NCBI GenBank assembly: GCA_903898215.1
Contig: CAIUEQ010000274.1
Coordinates: forward strand, 1 to 9,201
Length of the DNA stretch: 9,201 nucleotides
Direction of reading: 5' to 3'
Source of the DNA: an uncultured Bacteroidota bacterium
GTDB lineage: Bacteria > Bacteroidota > Bacteroidia > UKL13-3
How positions within the stretch are numbered: the stretch's first letter is position 1; each line of letters begins with the position of its first letter. A program made the translations under genes and the position numbers. The notes below the pieces were generated by a model. That model saw nothing but the letters and a program-made list of their open reading frames with translations. It was not told the origin of the DNA and made no database searches. This document shows positions 1 through 7,880 of the stretch, one piece after another.

Positions 1-1202
1 GGCATTTCAGTAGTTGCATTGGAGTTGAAAATATTACTATTGTTACCTAATAGGAAATTATTTTGTGTAACATCTTCATTATAATTTGCAATAAAATTTA
101 TATCATATTGAATTTTTTGGGGAGCGTGGCTAAAAACTGAATCAATATTTGAATTAGACTTATCAATTAGAAATGTGCTATTAACTATTTGGCCTTTTTG
201 ACTTATGGTTGGGTAATCAACAGTAAATGTATCTATGAACTTGTTTACAACAATGGGATAATTTGTTCCTTTGCCTGTTACAATATTCAAATTTGTGATT
301 AACGCGGTCATAGGAATTCCCAATCCATTTTGAATATTTATTCTGATTTTAGGATCCTTGATGAAAATATTTCCATCGGCATGAGGTTCAAAAATATCAA
401 GCATTTGGTTGGTTGTATGATTTAACGCAACAAATTTCCCTAAATAGCCTTGAATATAATTGTAATCCTGAATATTTAATTGTTCATTAATGATAACCTG
501 ATCAGTTAGAGAAACACCATTTAAAGGGTTTCTCGTAATGTTAAGATTGATGCTGTATGGAATAATATTATAACTAACTCCATTATTTGTGAGGTCAATA
601 TCTGAACCTGATATATCAATTAATTTAGTAACGATAATTGGTAAAGTTCCGTTATAATCTAAATGTATAGTATCTGTTAAATGAATTCCGTTTTTTGAAA
701 TAGAAGGATAAGTAACTACGATAACGCCATTATGTTTATAGTTGGAAGTGATGCTTAAAAAGAAACTACCATCTTTTACTTTGATAAATTTGATGCGCTC
801 TTTGTTACTTGTATTGATGGCAACAAAATTATTATAGGAATTAGAATAAGTGCCAATTGAATTAAATTGATTGATGGCGCCTTGATTCATTGACAGGTTA
901 TAATCAACATTGAATATAGGAATGGTGATAAATTGCTTTTGCGAAAGAAATGCATCCGACTCATAAATAAAGGTTACAAATTTGTCGCTCCCCTCAACGA
1001 TATAAGCTTTATTGGAATAGCTGTCATAAATATCTTTGATGCCAAGGTGAACTTTTAATAAAGGAACAGAAACTTCAGGACTAGTTTCAAAGCCTTGAAT
1101 ATTCCCGAGTTCCATGATAGAATCTTTAATACATGAACTGAGTAGCAGTATTAATGAAATACAAATTGAAAATAATTTTCTTGAAATAGAATAAGGACTC
1201 AT
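1..1202 (-). CDS. Partial lipoprotein of unknown function (C-terminus beyond window)
   Basis: The frame is open for 400 codons from ATG at 1202 to the left edge, so the C-terminus is missing. The N-terminus is a lipoprotein signal: Arg8-Lys9, a hydrophobic stretch at residues 10-21 and the lipobox LSSC with Cys24, so the mature protein should be lipid-anchored. The rest is rich in Asn, Ile, Ser and Thr with alternating hydrophobic residues, suggesting beta-sandwich folds. Two similar motifs, YPSISKNG (165-172) and YPTISQKG (330-337), hint at repeated domains. Residues 283-300 (DPKIRINIQNGLGIPM) faintly resemble LEA14-type beta-sandwich proteins; this is only an impression. It begins 70 bp after the stop of the DUF3352-like gene on the same strand, so the two may be co-transcribed, although a weak promoter match lies in the gap. 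I do not recognise the family. Confidence 0.85.
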   Translation of the reverse strand, partial: MSPYSISRKLFSICISLILLLSSCIKDSIMELGNIQGFETSPEVSVPLLKVHLGIKDIYDSYSNKAYIVEGSDKFVTFIYESDAFLSQKQFITIPIFNVDYNLSMNQGAINQFNSIGTYSNSYNNFVAINTSNKERIKFIKVKDGSFFLSITSNYKHNGVIVVTYPSISKNGIHLTDTIHLDYNGTLPIIVTKLIDISGSDIDLTNNGVSYNIIPYSINLNITRNPLNGVSLTDQVIINEQLNIQDYNYIQGYLGKFVALNHTTNQMLDIFEPHADGNIFIKDPKIRINIQNGLGIPMTALITNLNIVTGKGTNYPIVVNKFIDTFTVDYPTISQKGQIVNSTFLIDKSNSNIDSVFSHAPQKIQYDINFIANYNEDVTQNNFLLGNNSNIFNSNATTEM

Positions 1203-1221
1203 TTGGTAAAACTCTATGTGT

Positions 1222-1229
1222 CGAATATA
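1222..1229 (-). promoter_or_regulatory. Candidate -7 element for the partial lipoprotein gene
   Basis: TATATTCG matches the Bacteroidota -7 consensus TAnnTTTG at all but one fixed position and ends 19 bp before the ATG at 1202. No convincing TTG or TTTG -33 element sits at the usual spacing, so this is a weak call; transcription could equally continue from the upstream gene. Confidence 0.25.
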
Positions 1230-1272
1230 AATAATATTCCACCCAATTTACACCGTGGATCAAAAATCCTTA

Positions 1273-3930
1273 TCATTTGAGTTTTATCAATACCAAGTTG
1301 TTTGATTTATCTGAGCTAAATAAATAGTTGTTTCCATCAAGCATTAAATTTCCAACACCAAAAATTGAAGAGCCATCTAGTGGAAAAGAAGGATATTGAA
1401 TTCCTGATGTGGTAAACCAATTAAGTTTATTGTTTTTGTTATTTACATATCCGATCATCAGAGTTCCATTACTAGTTTTATTAAAATAGGGTTTAGTAAA
1501 AACGGTATCTAAAATTTGTTCGCTAAAAACCTTATGATTCGTTTTGTCGAAAAACGAAAATGCACTTTTTGTGCCAGCCAAAACAAGCCAATCTCTGGTA
1601 GTGTAATTAATAGTGGCATCAATATAATCTGGTTTAAACGAAAGAGGATAATTGTTATTTATGGCTAACTTTTCGGTAGAATCAAATGTGAAAATATTAA
1701 ACACTCCATTTGTATCTGTAATTCCTACAAAGGCCGAAACACTATCAATTCCTGCTGTGAATAAAGGTAAATTACCGGCAACAGAAAACTGAATATTTTG
1801 TTTGATGCGTTCGCCTTTTAAAGTATAAATAAGTATTCCGCCTTTAATTCCGTTTGCAAAAATGTATGATTTCGATTTTATTTTTACTGAAGAGATTTTT
1901 GTGATTATTTTTTCGTCAACAGTTTTTGGGTTCCATCCTTGAATAGGTTTTCCTGCAATTGAATAAGCGATCACTCTATTGTTTTCTAGCGGAATGAAAA
2001 ATTGGAAATTGCTGTCATTGTTAAAATCAAATAAACTAAGTGAAGCAGTTGCCGTTCCTGGAAAGCGAACAGGATAGCCTACTAAATTATTTCCATTTTC
2101 ATCAATGAGGCAAGCTTGTTTATCAGTATTGAACAAGTAATAAATCTTTCCGTTTTTCTGTGCATCAATTTGTTTTACATCGCTTAATATTTTTCCGGAT
2201 AATTTAGATTTCCATAAAATATTTCCTGTACAATTAATATAATAAAGGGTGTTTCTAACATCCTGAATAAGGATACAGTTTTGTTTGGTGGCAGAATTAT
2301 AAACCAATGCAGGTGTAACTGTAAATGTGGTATCTAATTTAACTGCCCAAAACATTCTTGTATCTTCTTTTATAGAAGGACTAAATTTGATATTTACATT
2401 TGTAAAAAAAGCCTTGTTGTTAGTGTTTGCAAACTGAACAGAAACATATTCAAATTTCTTAAAATCATATTGATTGCGATTCATTACACTGAAAAACTCA
2501 TCGCTAATAAATAATGAAGGAAGCATAAAACACCGGTTTGGACTGAAGAAGAAATTTACGTTTGCTGTACTTGCAGAGCGTTCATTGTATTTATTAAACA
2601 AACTATCTTTTTCAAAAGTATTTCCTGATGTATAATTGTCGATTATAATTTTGAGGGTATTGATGTCATTTGCAAAAATAAAAGCATCGTTTATGATGGC
2701 ATAATAAGGTGAGGTAATATTTTCAAAAATCTCACCATAATAAAGTTTTAAAAAGTTACCTAATTGAATATGTTCAATTGCGTATCCATTATAACTTTTA
2801 ATTGAAACCGAATCTTGATCACTACGTTTTTCAATTGCCAATACATAGCTTTTTAATAATGTTTCGGCCTGAGCTTTATCTTTAAATTTTATTGATGCAA
2901 ATAAATTCTTATCGTAATCGGAACTAATTGTTTCAAGCATTCCAAGCATTGCTTCATTTCCGATTTGAGAAATAAATTTATCGCCAAGGTCAATGCTGTA
3001 GCGGTTTTCCAGACTATCGTTAAAATTAGTATAGGCATTCAGTTTTTTGTGTACTTGTAAATATTCAGTGAGATCGGCACCAAATTTTATATAGTCGCTG
3101 AAAGAAACCTGTAACATCATTGCCGTGTTTTTAGGAATGTTTCTTTGTAATTGAAAACTTGTTGGCAATTGTGTTTTAAATAGATCGAGGTATTGAAAAA
3201 TTGAATCATCCGTATAACTTAATCCTGAAAAATTTAAGGCATCTTTTGAAAACTTTAAATCAATCATACTCCAGTTTGCAAATCTTTTTAAGTAATCAAG
3301 CAAACCAAAATATTCTGATTTTGTAAAAAGGTTTACAAAAGATGACAAGTATTGATAATTTATATAAATGTTTGCATCGCTATTCGCATCCGACATTGCT
3401 GCTACCTGTTCTAATCCTTTGGTAGCATTTTGTTGTTTGTATTTAAGTTTTCGTAATGCTTCTTCAACCAATGTTCCTTCAGATGAACAGATGATTAATT
3501 GTTCGCGGTATGCAATACTTAACACAGGCATCTTATCTTTATCTATAAGATCATAAACAATTTCTGATTCAAAATTTCTTTGGCGAATAGTATAAAGATT
3601 AATTTTTGCCGCCCAGTCTACGATAGTTTTTGCAGAGATTTTTGTTCCAGTTTCGGCTACAAACAACATCGATAATTTTTGTCCACCCTGAGAATGAAAA
3701 GAAACAACTGTTTTATTTTCTGTTAAGATCTCCTTTAATTGAGAATTGGTTGAAATAATTGAATCAATTAATTTGATTTGTGATTGAAGGTGATTTAGAG
3801 ATTCATTTTTTACCAGATCTCTCCACATATCCGAACCCGAAAAATTTTGCCACCCAGTTTGAATGTTCTTTGCTTCAATAATAATTGCTGCATCATTCGG
3901 AATTGCCGTTAATGCAGGCACACTCTTCAC
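1273..3930 (-). CDS. DUF3352-like envelope protein with C-terminal beta-propeller (body frame)
   Basis: The 885-codon body begins at GTG 3930 only because no ATG lies upstream in this frame. Residues 1-520 resemble DUF3352-type proteins of Bacteroidota: they open with AIPNDAAIIIEAKN and alternate substrate-free beta strands with helices. Residues about 535-885 read as a PQQ/WD40-like propeller, with recurring hydrophobic strand pairs, an ILWKSKLSG segment (571-579) and a DFNND loop (635-639) like the metal-binding loops of FG-GAP repeats. No enzyme motif is visible. Starting at GTG gives a protein without a signal or anchor, which is unlike this family. A perfect anchor with an ATG (4016) and its own promoter match lies immediately upstream in the +1 frame. 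The real product is therefore probably about 914 residues, split here by an indel or joined by slippage. The function is unknown; an envelope location is inferred. Confidence 0.8.
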   Translation of the reverse strand: MKSVPALTAIPNDAAIIIEAKNIQTGWQNFSGSDMWRDLVKNESLNHLQSQIKLIDSIISTNSQLKEILTENKTVVSFHSQGGQKLSMLFVAETGTKISAKTIVDWAAKINLYTIRQRNFESEIVYDLIDKDKMPVLSIAYREQLIICSSEGTLVEEALRKLKYKQQNATKGLEQVAAMSDANSDANIYINYQYLSSFVNLFTKSEYFGLLDYLKRFANWSMIDLKFSKDALNFSGLSYTDDSIFQYLDLFKTQLPTSFQLQRNIPKNTAMMLQVSFSDYIKFGADLTEYLQVHKKLNAYTNFNDSLENRYSIDLGDKFISQIGNEAMLGMLETISSDYDKNLFASIKFKDKAQAETLLKSYVLAIEKRSDQDSVSIKSYNGYAIEHIQLGNFLKLYYGEIFENITSPYYAIINDAFIFANDINTLKIIIDNYTSGNTFEKDSLFNKYNERSASTANVNFFFSPNRCFMLPSLFISDEFFSVMNRNQYDFKKFEYVSVQFANTNNKAFFTNVNIKFSPSIKEDTRMFWAVKLDTTFTVTPALVYNSATKQNCILIQDVRNTLYYINCTGNILWKSKLSGKILSDVKQIDAQKNGKIYYLFNTDKQACLIDENGNNLVGYPVRFPGTATASLSLFDFNNDSNFQFFIPLENNRVIAYSIAGKPIQGWNPKTVDEKIITKISSVKIKSKSYIFANGIKGGILIYTLKGERIKQNIQFSVAGNLPLFTAGIDSVSAFVGITDTNGVFNIFTFDSTEKLAINNNYPLSFKPDYIDATINYTTRDWLVLAGTKSAFSFFDKTNHKVFSEQILDTVFTKPYFNKTSNGTLMIGYVNNKNNKLNWFTTSGIQYPSFPLDGSSIFGVGNLMLDGNNYLFSSDKSNNLVLIKLK

Positions 3931-4016
3931 TTTAATGTAGTGGATATAAAAAAAGTGGCTAATCCTCCAATGATAAGGAAGGTAACTATAATGCCAATTA
4001 TCAGCGATCTGCTCAT
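3927..4016 (-). CDS. N-terminal membrane anchor of the DUF3352-like protein, out of frame with its body
   Basis: ATG at 4016 opens a 29-residue reading frame: a short basic start (MSRS), then one strongly hydrophobic segment (residues 5-24, LIIGIIVTFLIIGGLATFF) and TGA at 3927-3929. The stop overlaps the GTG that opens the large frame (sequence GTGA). A run of seven T (gene strand) sits at the end of the hydrophobic segment, at 3948-3954. With one extra T the anchor reads straight into the large frame as FFYIHYIKVKSVPAL, giving a type II membrane topology with the body outside the cytoplasm. Alternatives are a genuine separate micropeptide with translational coupling, a sequencing indel, or a decayed gene. 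Confidence 0.6.
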   Translation of the reverse strand: MSRSLIIGIIVTFLIIGGLATFFISTTLK

Positions 4017-4096
4017 TTATTTTTTAATGTTTGTCAAAATTAGTTGCTAACTGTGTTGGTATTATCTTTATTTGTCAACAGAAATATGTATAAAAC
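4017..4096. promoter_or_regulatory. Divergent intergenic region between the DUF3352-like and DUF423 genes
   Basis: These 80 bp separate two divergent start codons (4016 minus, 4097 plus), so both promoters must lie here or within the neighbouring genes. Both leaders are A/T-rich without a Shine-Dalgarno sequence, as is common in Bacteroidota. For the plus strand the best -7 candidate is TATCTTTA at 4063-4070, one mismatch from TAnnTTTG, with TTG at 4044-4046 about 16 bp upstream; this is weak. Confidence 0.5.
4035..4042 (-). promoter_or_regulatory. Candidate -7 element for the DUF3352-like gene
   Basis: TAATTTTG is an exact match to the Bacteroidota -7 consensus TAnnTTTG and ends 18 bp before the ATG at 4016. 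Its position fits a short leader for the anchor start and supports 4016, not GTG 3930, as the true beginning of the gene. No clear -33 TTG lies at the expected distance, and the motif can occur by chance in AT-rich DNA. Confidence 0.35.
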
Positions 4097-4582
4097 ATGA
4101 CAGACCATACACTACAAAAGCAAATGATTCAAACCGGTGGAGCATTGGCAGGACTATCGGTTGCATTTGGTGCATTTGGTGCACACGTATTAAAAGATTT
4201 GATTGACGAACAATCAATGAATACTTTTCAAACAGCTTTAAGGTACCAGTTTTATCACGCCTTTACCATACTTTTAATTGGAAGCATGATGCGTAGAATG
4301 GATCCCAAAATTGCTCGTATTATTTTTCAATTGTTCTTGTACGGTATAGGTATTTTTTGCGGAACGCTTTATATTCTTTCTCTTAGCACCTATTTACTTG
4401 GGGAGTTAGCCGAAGAGGTTCTTTTTATTGGAGCATTAACTCCTGTTGGTGGTGTATTGCTAGTTGGAGGTTGGGCATTGCTTGTATGGAAAGGTTATAA
4501 ATATACTCAAGATGCAGAAAGCTCAACACCCCGTCATCGCAGAAAATCTTCTTCAGAAAAGAAAACAGAAAATATTATTTAA
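4097..4582 (+). CDS. DUF423 (YgdD-family) small integral membrane protein
   Basis: This 161-residue protein carries the hallmarks of the DUF423 family: GAFGAH at 25-30, a TALRYQFYHA block at 46-55, GTLYILSLS at 89-97 and TPVGGVLLVGGW at 115-126. There are about four hydrophobic segments (roughly 11-32, 52-66, 74-98 and 108-131), so it sits in the inner membrane. No biochemical role is established for the family. The last 25 residues form a hydrophilic, charged tail (Ser, Lys, Arg, Glu) beyond the usual family core of about 120-130 residues. ATG at 4097 is preceded by an A-rich leader; an ATG at 4086 in another frame stops after four codons. The exonuclease gene follows after 9 bp on the same strand, indicating co-transcription. 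Confidence 0.9.
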   Translation: MTDHTLQKQMIQTGGALAGLSVAFGAFGAHVLKDLIDEQSMNTFQTALRYQFYHAFTILLIGSMMRRMDPKIARIIFQLFLYGIGIFCGTLYILSLSTYLLGELAEEVLFIGALTPVGGVLLVGGWALLVWKGYKYTQDAESSTPRHRRKSSSEKKTENII

Positions 4583-4591
4583 AATTATTTG

Positions 4592-5362
4592 ATGCAGCTA
4601 AATTTAAAACGACCACTCATTGTATTCGATCTCGAAACAACGGGCATAAGTATTTCAAAAGATCGCATTGTTGAAATATGTTATATCAAAGTTTTTCCTG
4701 ATGGAACAGAAGAAATAAAAACAATGCGTTTTAATCCCGAAATTCCTATTCCTAACGAAGTTTCATTGATACATGGGATTTATGATAAGGATGTTGAAAA
4801 TGAACCAAAATTTTCTGAAAAGGCAAAAGAGATTTCTGAAAAATTTCAGGGCTGCGACTTTGCAGGTTTTAATTCAAATAAATTCGACTTTCCAATGTTG
4901 ATAGAAGAATTTTTAAGAGCTGGGGTTGAATTTGATACTGAGAATAGAAAGTTTGTTGATGCACAACGTATTTTTCATTTAATGGAACAAAGAAATTTAA
5001 GTGCTGCCTATAAATTTTATTGTCAAAAAGATTTGGAAAATGCTCATTCAGCTGAGGCTGATACCAAAGCAACTTTGGAAGTTTTGAAAGCACAAATTGA
5101 TAGATATGAAAATTTGAATAACGACATCGATTCGTTACACGAAATGTCGGGACAATCAAATAATTTTGACCTTGCAGGGAGATTGATTTTTGATGTAAAT
5201 AAAAATATAGTTTTTAATTTCGGGAAGCATAGAGGGAAAATAGTTGAAGATATTTTTAAAAAAGAACCTTCATATTATCAATGGATGATGGACAATGATT
5301 TTGCCCTCGAAACGAAACGTAGATTGACACAGATTAAGTTAAAGAATTTCGGAAAAAATTGA
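4592..5362 (+). CDS. DEDDh 3'-5' exonuclease (DnaQ-like) with exonuclease-X-like C-terminal domain
   Basis: From ATG 4592 the protein has 256 residues; a TTG directly before it is a less likely start. The exonuclease fold spans about 8-170 and shows the complete metal-binding set: FDLETTG with Asp13 and Glu15 (ExoI), NSNKFDFP with Asp99 (ExoII), and HSAEADT with His152 and Asp157 (ExoIII, the DEDDh type). Such enzymes remove nucleotides from 3' ends using two divalent metals. Residues about 208-237 (FNFGKHRGK, then PSYYQWMMDNDF) match the small C-terminal domain found after exonuclease X-like nucleases. No polymerase or UvrC domain is attached, so it is not the DNA polymerase III epsilon subunit by architecture. 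A role in DNA repair or nucleic-acid trimming is inferred; the substrate cannot be told. It lies 9 bp after the DUF423 gene. Confidence 0.9.
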   Translation: MQLNLKRPLIVFDLETTGISISKDRIVEICYIKVFPDGTEEIKTMRFNPEIPIPNEVSLIHGIYDKDVENEPKFSEKAKEISEKFQGCDFAGFNSNKFDFPMLIEEFLRAGVEFDTENRKFVDAQRIFHLMEQRNLSAAYKFYCQKDLENAHSAEADTKATLEVLKAQIDRYENLNNDIDSLHEMSGQSNNFDLAGRLIFDVNKNIVFNFGKHRGKIVEDIFKKEPSYYQWMMDNDFALETKRRLTQIKLKNFGKN

Positions 5363-5415
5363 TTTGCCTTAGCTCGATTTCAATTTACTAAAATCAACTT
5401 TGCTTCTAAATTTAT

Positions 5416-5534
5416 TGCTAAAAGCTAACAGCTAAAAGCTAATGGCTAACAGCTAAAAGCTAATGGCTAACAGCTAACAGCTAAAAGCTAACAGCTAACA
5501 GCTAATGGCTAACAGCTAACAGCTAACAGCTATA
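5416..5534. repeat. Tandem heptamer array, 17 units of GCTAANN
   Basis: Seventeen consecutive 7-bp units with no insertions or deletions fill most of the gap between two convergent genes. In the phase GCTAA+NN the last two bases are only AA, CA or TG, apart from the final degenerate unit (GCTATAT). The TG variant occurs three times and is always followed by CA. Because 7 is not a multiple of 3, every frame on the plus strand meets TAA, and every frame on the minus strand meets TAG, once per 21 bp, so the array is noncoding and blocks read-through translation. The array ends 7 bp before the stop of the sugar-transferase gene and would lie in the 3' untranslated region of both flanking transcripts. 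Its function is unknown. Confidence 0.97.
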
Positions 5535-5541
5535 TACTGTC

Positions 5542-6957
5542 CTACTTCCCGCTACCTTTTAAAATGGTGCTGATGGTATAAAGTAAAATTCTAAGGTCAA
5601 CAGCAATCGACATATTTTCGATATATAAAATATCAAATTTTAGGCGTTCAACCATTTGTTCTACATTTTCAGCATAGCCATATTTTACTTGTCCCCATGA
5701 GGTAATACCTGGTCTAACTCTATGCAGATGTTTATAATGAGGAGCAATTTTTATGATCTGATCAATAAAAAATTTTCTTTCGGGGCGCGGTCCAACTAAA
5801 CTCATTTCGCCAATAAGCACATTAAAAAATTGAGGAATTTCGTCAAGCCTGTATTTACGTAACCATTTTCCAATTGGAGTAATGCGTGTGTCATTTTTTG
5901 AAGCGAGCGCAGGTCCATCGGCTTCAGCATCTATACACATTGTTCTGAATTTGATGATATGAAAAGGCTTCCCCCATAAACCAATTCGTATTTGTCGGAA
6001 AAATACAGGTCCGGGTGACGACATTTTGATAAAAATTGCAAGTGCTAAATAAAGAGGTGAAAAGAGTATAATCATCAAAAATGAAACAACAACATCAATA
6101 GTTCTTTTAACAACTTTTTGCCAAACAGGCATCATTTCATAATTGATCTCAATTAAAACAGTACCAAGTACATTTTGCATTTTAACCGAACCGGCCATCA
6201 CATCATAAATATCCGGAATAATTTTAAGAATTACTTTTTCATCCTCGAGCAAATTGGTAACTTTTATAATTTCGTTATGCTTTGAACTTTCGATGGCAAT
6301 AATTACTTCTTCAACGTGATATTTTTTTATGAGCTCAGGAAGGTTTTCATAAGTTCCGAGTAATTTTAATTTTGAATTGAGATAGGTGTTTGTTGTTTCA
6401 GAGTCAACAAATCCAATCAGCCTATAACCTTGTGAAATGCGGTCGGTAATAATCTCGTTCACTAAATCAAGTGCACGTAAATTATTGCCAACAATAATGG
6501 CGTTAAAGCCTATTTTTTTATCTCTTAGCAAACTTTTAATATACGTTGATGAGATAATCCTGAAAAAAATGGTAAGTCCGTAGTGAAGAATGAATAAAGT
6601 AAAAATCGTGAAATAATATGCTTTATATGATTTTACTTCATCATCTAATAAAAGAAAAAAGAAAAGAATAATTACACCGATTACAGAAATGGTAAACGTA
6701 CTCGAAAGGTCTTTGATACGTGAGCGTTTCCAAACATCATTATAATAACCTGCAAGATAATAAAGCAATAGCCAATAAATAGGAACGTAAATTAAACCCA
6801 GAAAAAAATTCTGACTGGCTTCGAAAGGAATTTCATAGCCGAATTTGTCGGGTTCGATAAGGTATTTTCGATATAGAAAAAATGTAAACCACGAAATTGC
6901 AGCTGCAAAATAATCCAGTGCAATAAAAGTTATTGTATGTATTTTTCTCTTTTTCAA
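5542..6957 (-). CDS. Polyprenyl-phosphate sugar-1-phosphate transferase (WcaJ-like, initiating glycosyltransferase)
   Basis: The 471-residue protein has the standard length and plan of exopolysaccharide polyprenyl glycosylphosphotransferases. Four N-terminal hydrophobic segments (about 9-29, 50-71, 88-104, 113-132) precede a Rossmann-like CoA_binding_3 region (about 150-250, with NAIIVGN at 152-158). Next come a membrane helix (about 285-310, Pro301) and the Bac_transf catalytic domain. The signatures KFRTM (336-340), LDEIPQ with the catalytic Asp372-Glu373 pair known from PglC, MSLVGPRPE (385-393) and RPGITSWGQV (415-424) are intact. It transfers a hexose-1-phosphate from a UDP-sugar to undecaprenyl phosphate at the inner membrane, starting a surface glycan; the sugar cannot be told. 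The start is TTG, overlapping the stop of the preceding lipoprotein gene (TTGA); in-frame stops lie closely upstream. It is the last gene of the operon. Confidence 0.92.
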   Translation of the reverse strand: MKKRKIHTITFIALDYFAAAISWFTFFLYRKYLIEPDKFGYEIPFEASQNFFLGLIYVPIYWLLLYYLAGYYNDVWKRSRIKDLSSTFTISVIGVIILFFFLLLDDEVKSYKAYYFTIFTLFILHYGLTIFFRIISSTYIKSLLRDKKIGFNAIIVGNNLRALDLVNEIITDRISQGYRLIGFVDSETTNTYLNSKLKLLGTYENLPELIKKYHVEEVIIAIESSKHNEIIKVTNLLEDEKVILKIIPDIYDVMAGSVKMQNVLGTVLIEINYEMMPVWQKVVKRTIDVVVSFLMIILFSPLYLALAIFIKMSSPGPVFFRQIRIGLWGKPFHIIKFRTMCIDAEADGPALASKNDTRITPIGKWLRKYRLDEIPQFFNVLIGEMSLVGPRPERKFFIDQIIKIAPHYKHLHRVRPGITSWGQVKYGYAENVEQMVERLKFDILYIENMSIAVDLRILLYTISTILKGSGK

Positions 6958-7880
6958 AAATGTAATAATTTAATATTATCGATAAAAATATTTGGCTGAT
7001 ATCCTATGTCTTTAAAAATCCTGAATGATATTTTAAAAGCGGTTCCGGGTGTAGCACTTATGATATCCTGATCTAAACAAACATACACTTTATTCCAACT
7101 AGTGGTTGGGTTGGTTGTTAGTTGAGGCAAAACACTTACAGAGCCATTTTGATCTCGCGACCACATGATAATATTTATAGGTACATCCGATTTATAATCA
7201 AGTTCAAGGTAAACTGGAGTGCCGATTACGGGTTGTAAAATTTCTTTTTGAAATTCGTTGGTCAGCACTTCAAAAAATTGTGAACCGGGAGCCATTAAAA
7301 TTTTTCCGCAATATTTTCCAACTTTTATTGTGCTGTTTATTTCTGTAGAATCGGAAACTTTTAAAATAGTATCACCGGCAATATTATTAGAATTGTAAGT
7401 AAACTGTACTCCTGCTCCCAATTTTTCAAACCCTTCATTCATTTCAAATTTTGTTTGAGGCATGTATTTGAATACCGGATAAAACGTATCGGTTTTATTT
7501 GGGGAAAGTTGGTGGTTAGGAAATGTTTGTCGTGCAATAAACGGATAAGGAATTCTGCTTTCATCTTGTCCCGATTTCATGATTCCTGCGTCAAATTCAA
7601 TTTCTGTTAATCCCGTTTTTTGATCAGGAATTAATGCAGGCAAACCAATGTTTCCCAATAGATTTCCACTATCATAAATCCATACATCTACAAACTTTGA
7701 TGAAGCTTCCCCTTCAACAGTTGTACTATTATTTGTAGTGGTAAAAGCTAGACGTGGGACATAAATATAGGCAGGTACTTTAACAGGGTCAGTTTCTAAT
7801 AAACTGCACGATGAAAACAATACCAATATGAATAGATTGAGTAGGATAAATTTGTTTTGAAAGCGTTTGTTTGTTGCCAT
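6954..7880 (-). CDS. Lipoprotein of unknown function with a carbohydrate-binding-like C-terminal region
   Basis: From ATG 7880 the protein has 308 residues and begins with a good lipoprotein signal: Lys5, Arg6 and Lys10, a hydrophobic stretch at 11-22, and FSSC with Cys25. An in-frame ATG at 7922 overlaps the previous gene's stop and would add 14 residues. That would put Cys at position 39, which is long for such a signal, so 7880 is preferred. After the signal the chain is mainly beta-type. The last 90 residues (strand-rich LELDYKSD, a Trp-containing NKVYVCLDQ strand, ending NIFIDNIKL) look like a jelly-roll domain of the carbohydrate-binding kind, whose final strand is often FIDNI; this is inference. 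It lies between an oxidoreductase and a sugar-phosphate transferase, so a role in glycan export or attachment is possible. I do not recognise a named family. Confidence 0.85.
   Translation of the reverse strand: MATNKRFQNKFILLNLFILVLFSSCSLLETDPVKVPAYIYVPRLAFTTTNNSTTVEGEASSKFVDVWIYDSGNLLGNIGLPALIPDQKTGLTEIEFDAGIMKSGQDESRIPYPFIARQTFPNHQLSPNKTDTFYPVFKYMPQTKFEMNEGFEKLGAGVQFTYNSNNIAGDTILKVSDSTEINSTIKVGKYCGKILMAPGSQFFEVLTNEFQKEILQPVIGTPVYLELDYKSDVPINIIMWSRDQNGSVSVLPQLTTNPTTSWNKVYVCLDQDIISATPGTAFKISFRIFKDIGYQPNIFIDNIKLLHF

Noticed and set aside
1241..1272. GGAT...ATCC hairpin after the DUF3352-like stop as a terminator
   Set aside because: Only four pairs and no T-run; expected by chance.
3368..3556. 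Plus-strand open frame of 62 codons
   Set aside because: It lies antisense within the DUF3352-like gene, has no recognisable domain and reads as a shadow frame.
4869..5159. Minus-strand open frame of 96 codons
   Set aside because: It lies antisense to the exonuclease across its catalytic motifs and shows no independent coding signal.
5356..5386. Hairpin AAATTGA...TCAATTT as a terminator after the exonuclease gene
   Set aside because: A 7-bp all-AT-rich stem with a 17-base loop and no following T-run is too weak to call.
5416..5534. Possible CRISPR array
   Set aside because: The units are 7 bp and directly adjacent with no spacers; no cas genes are present.
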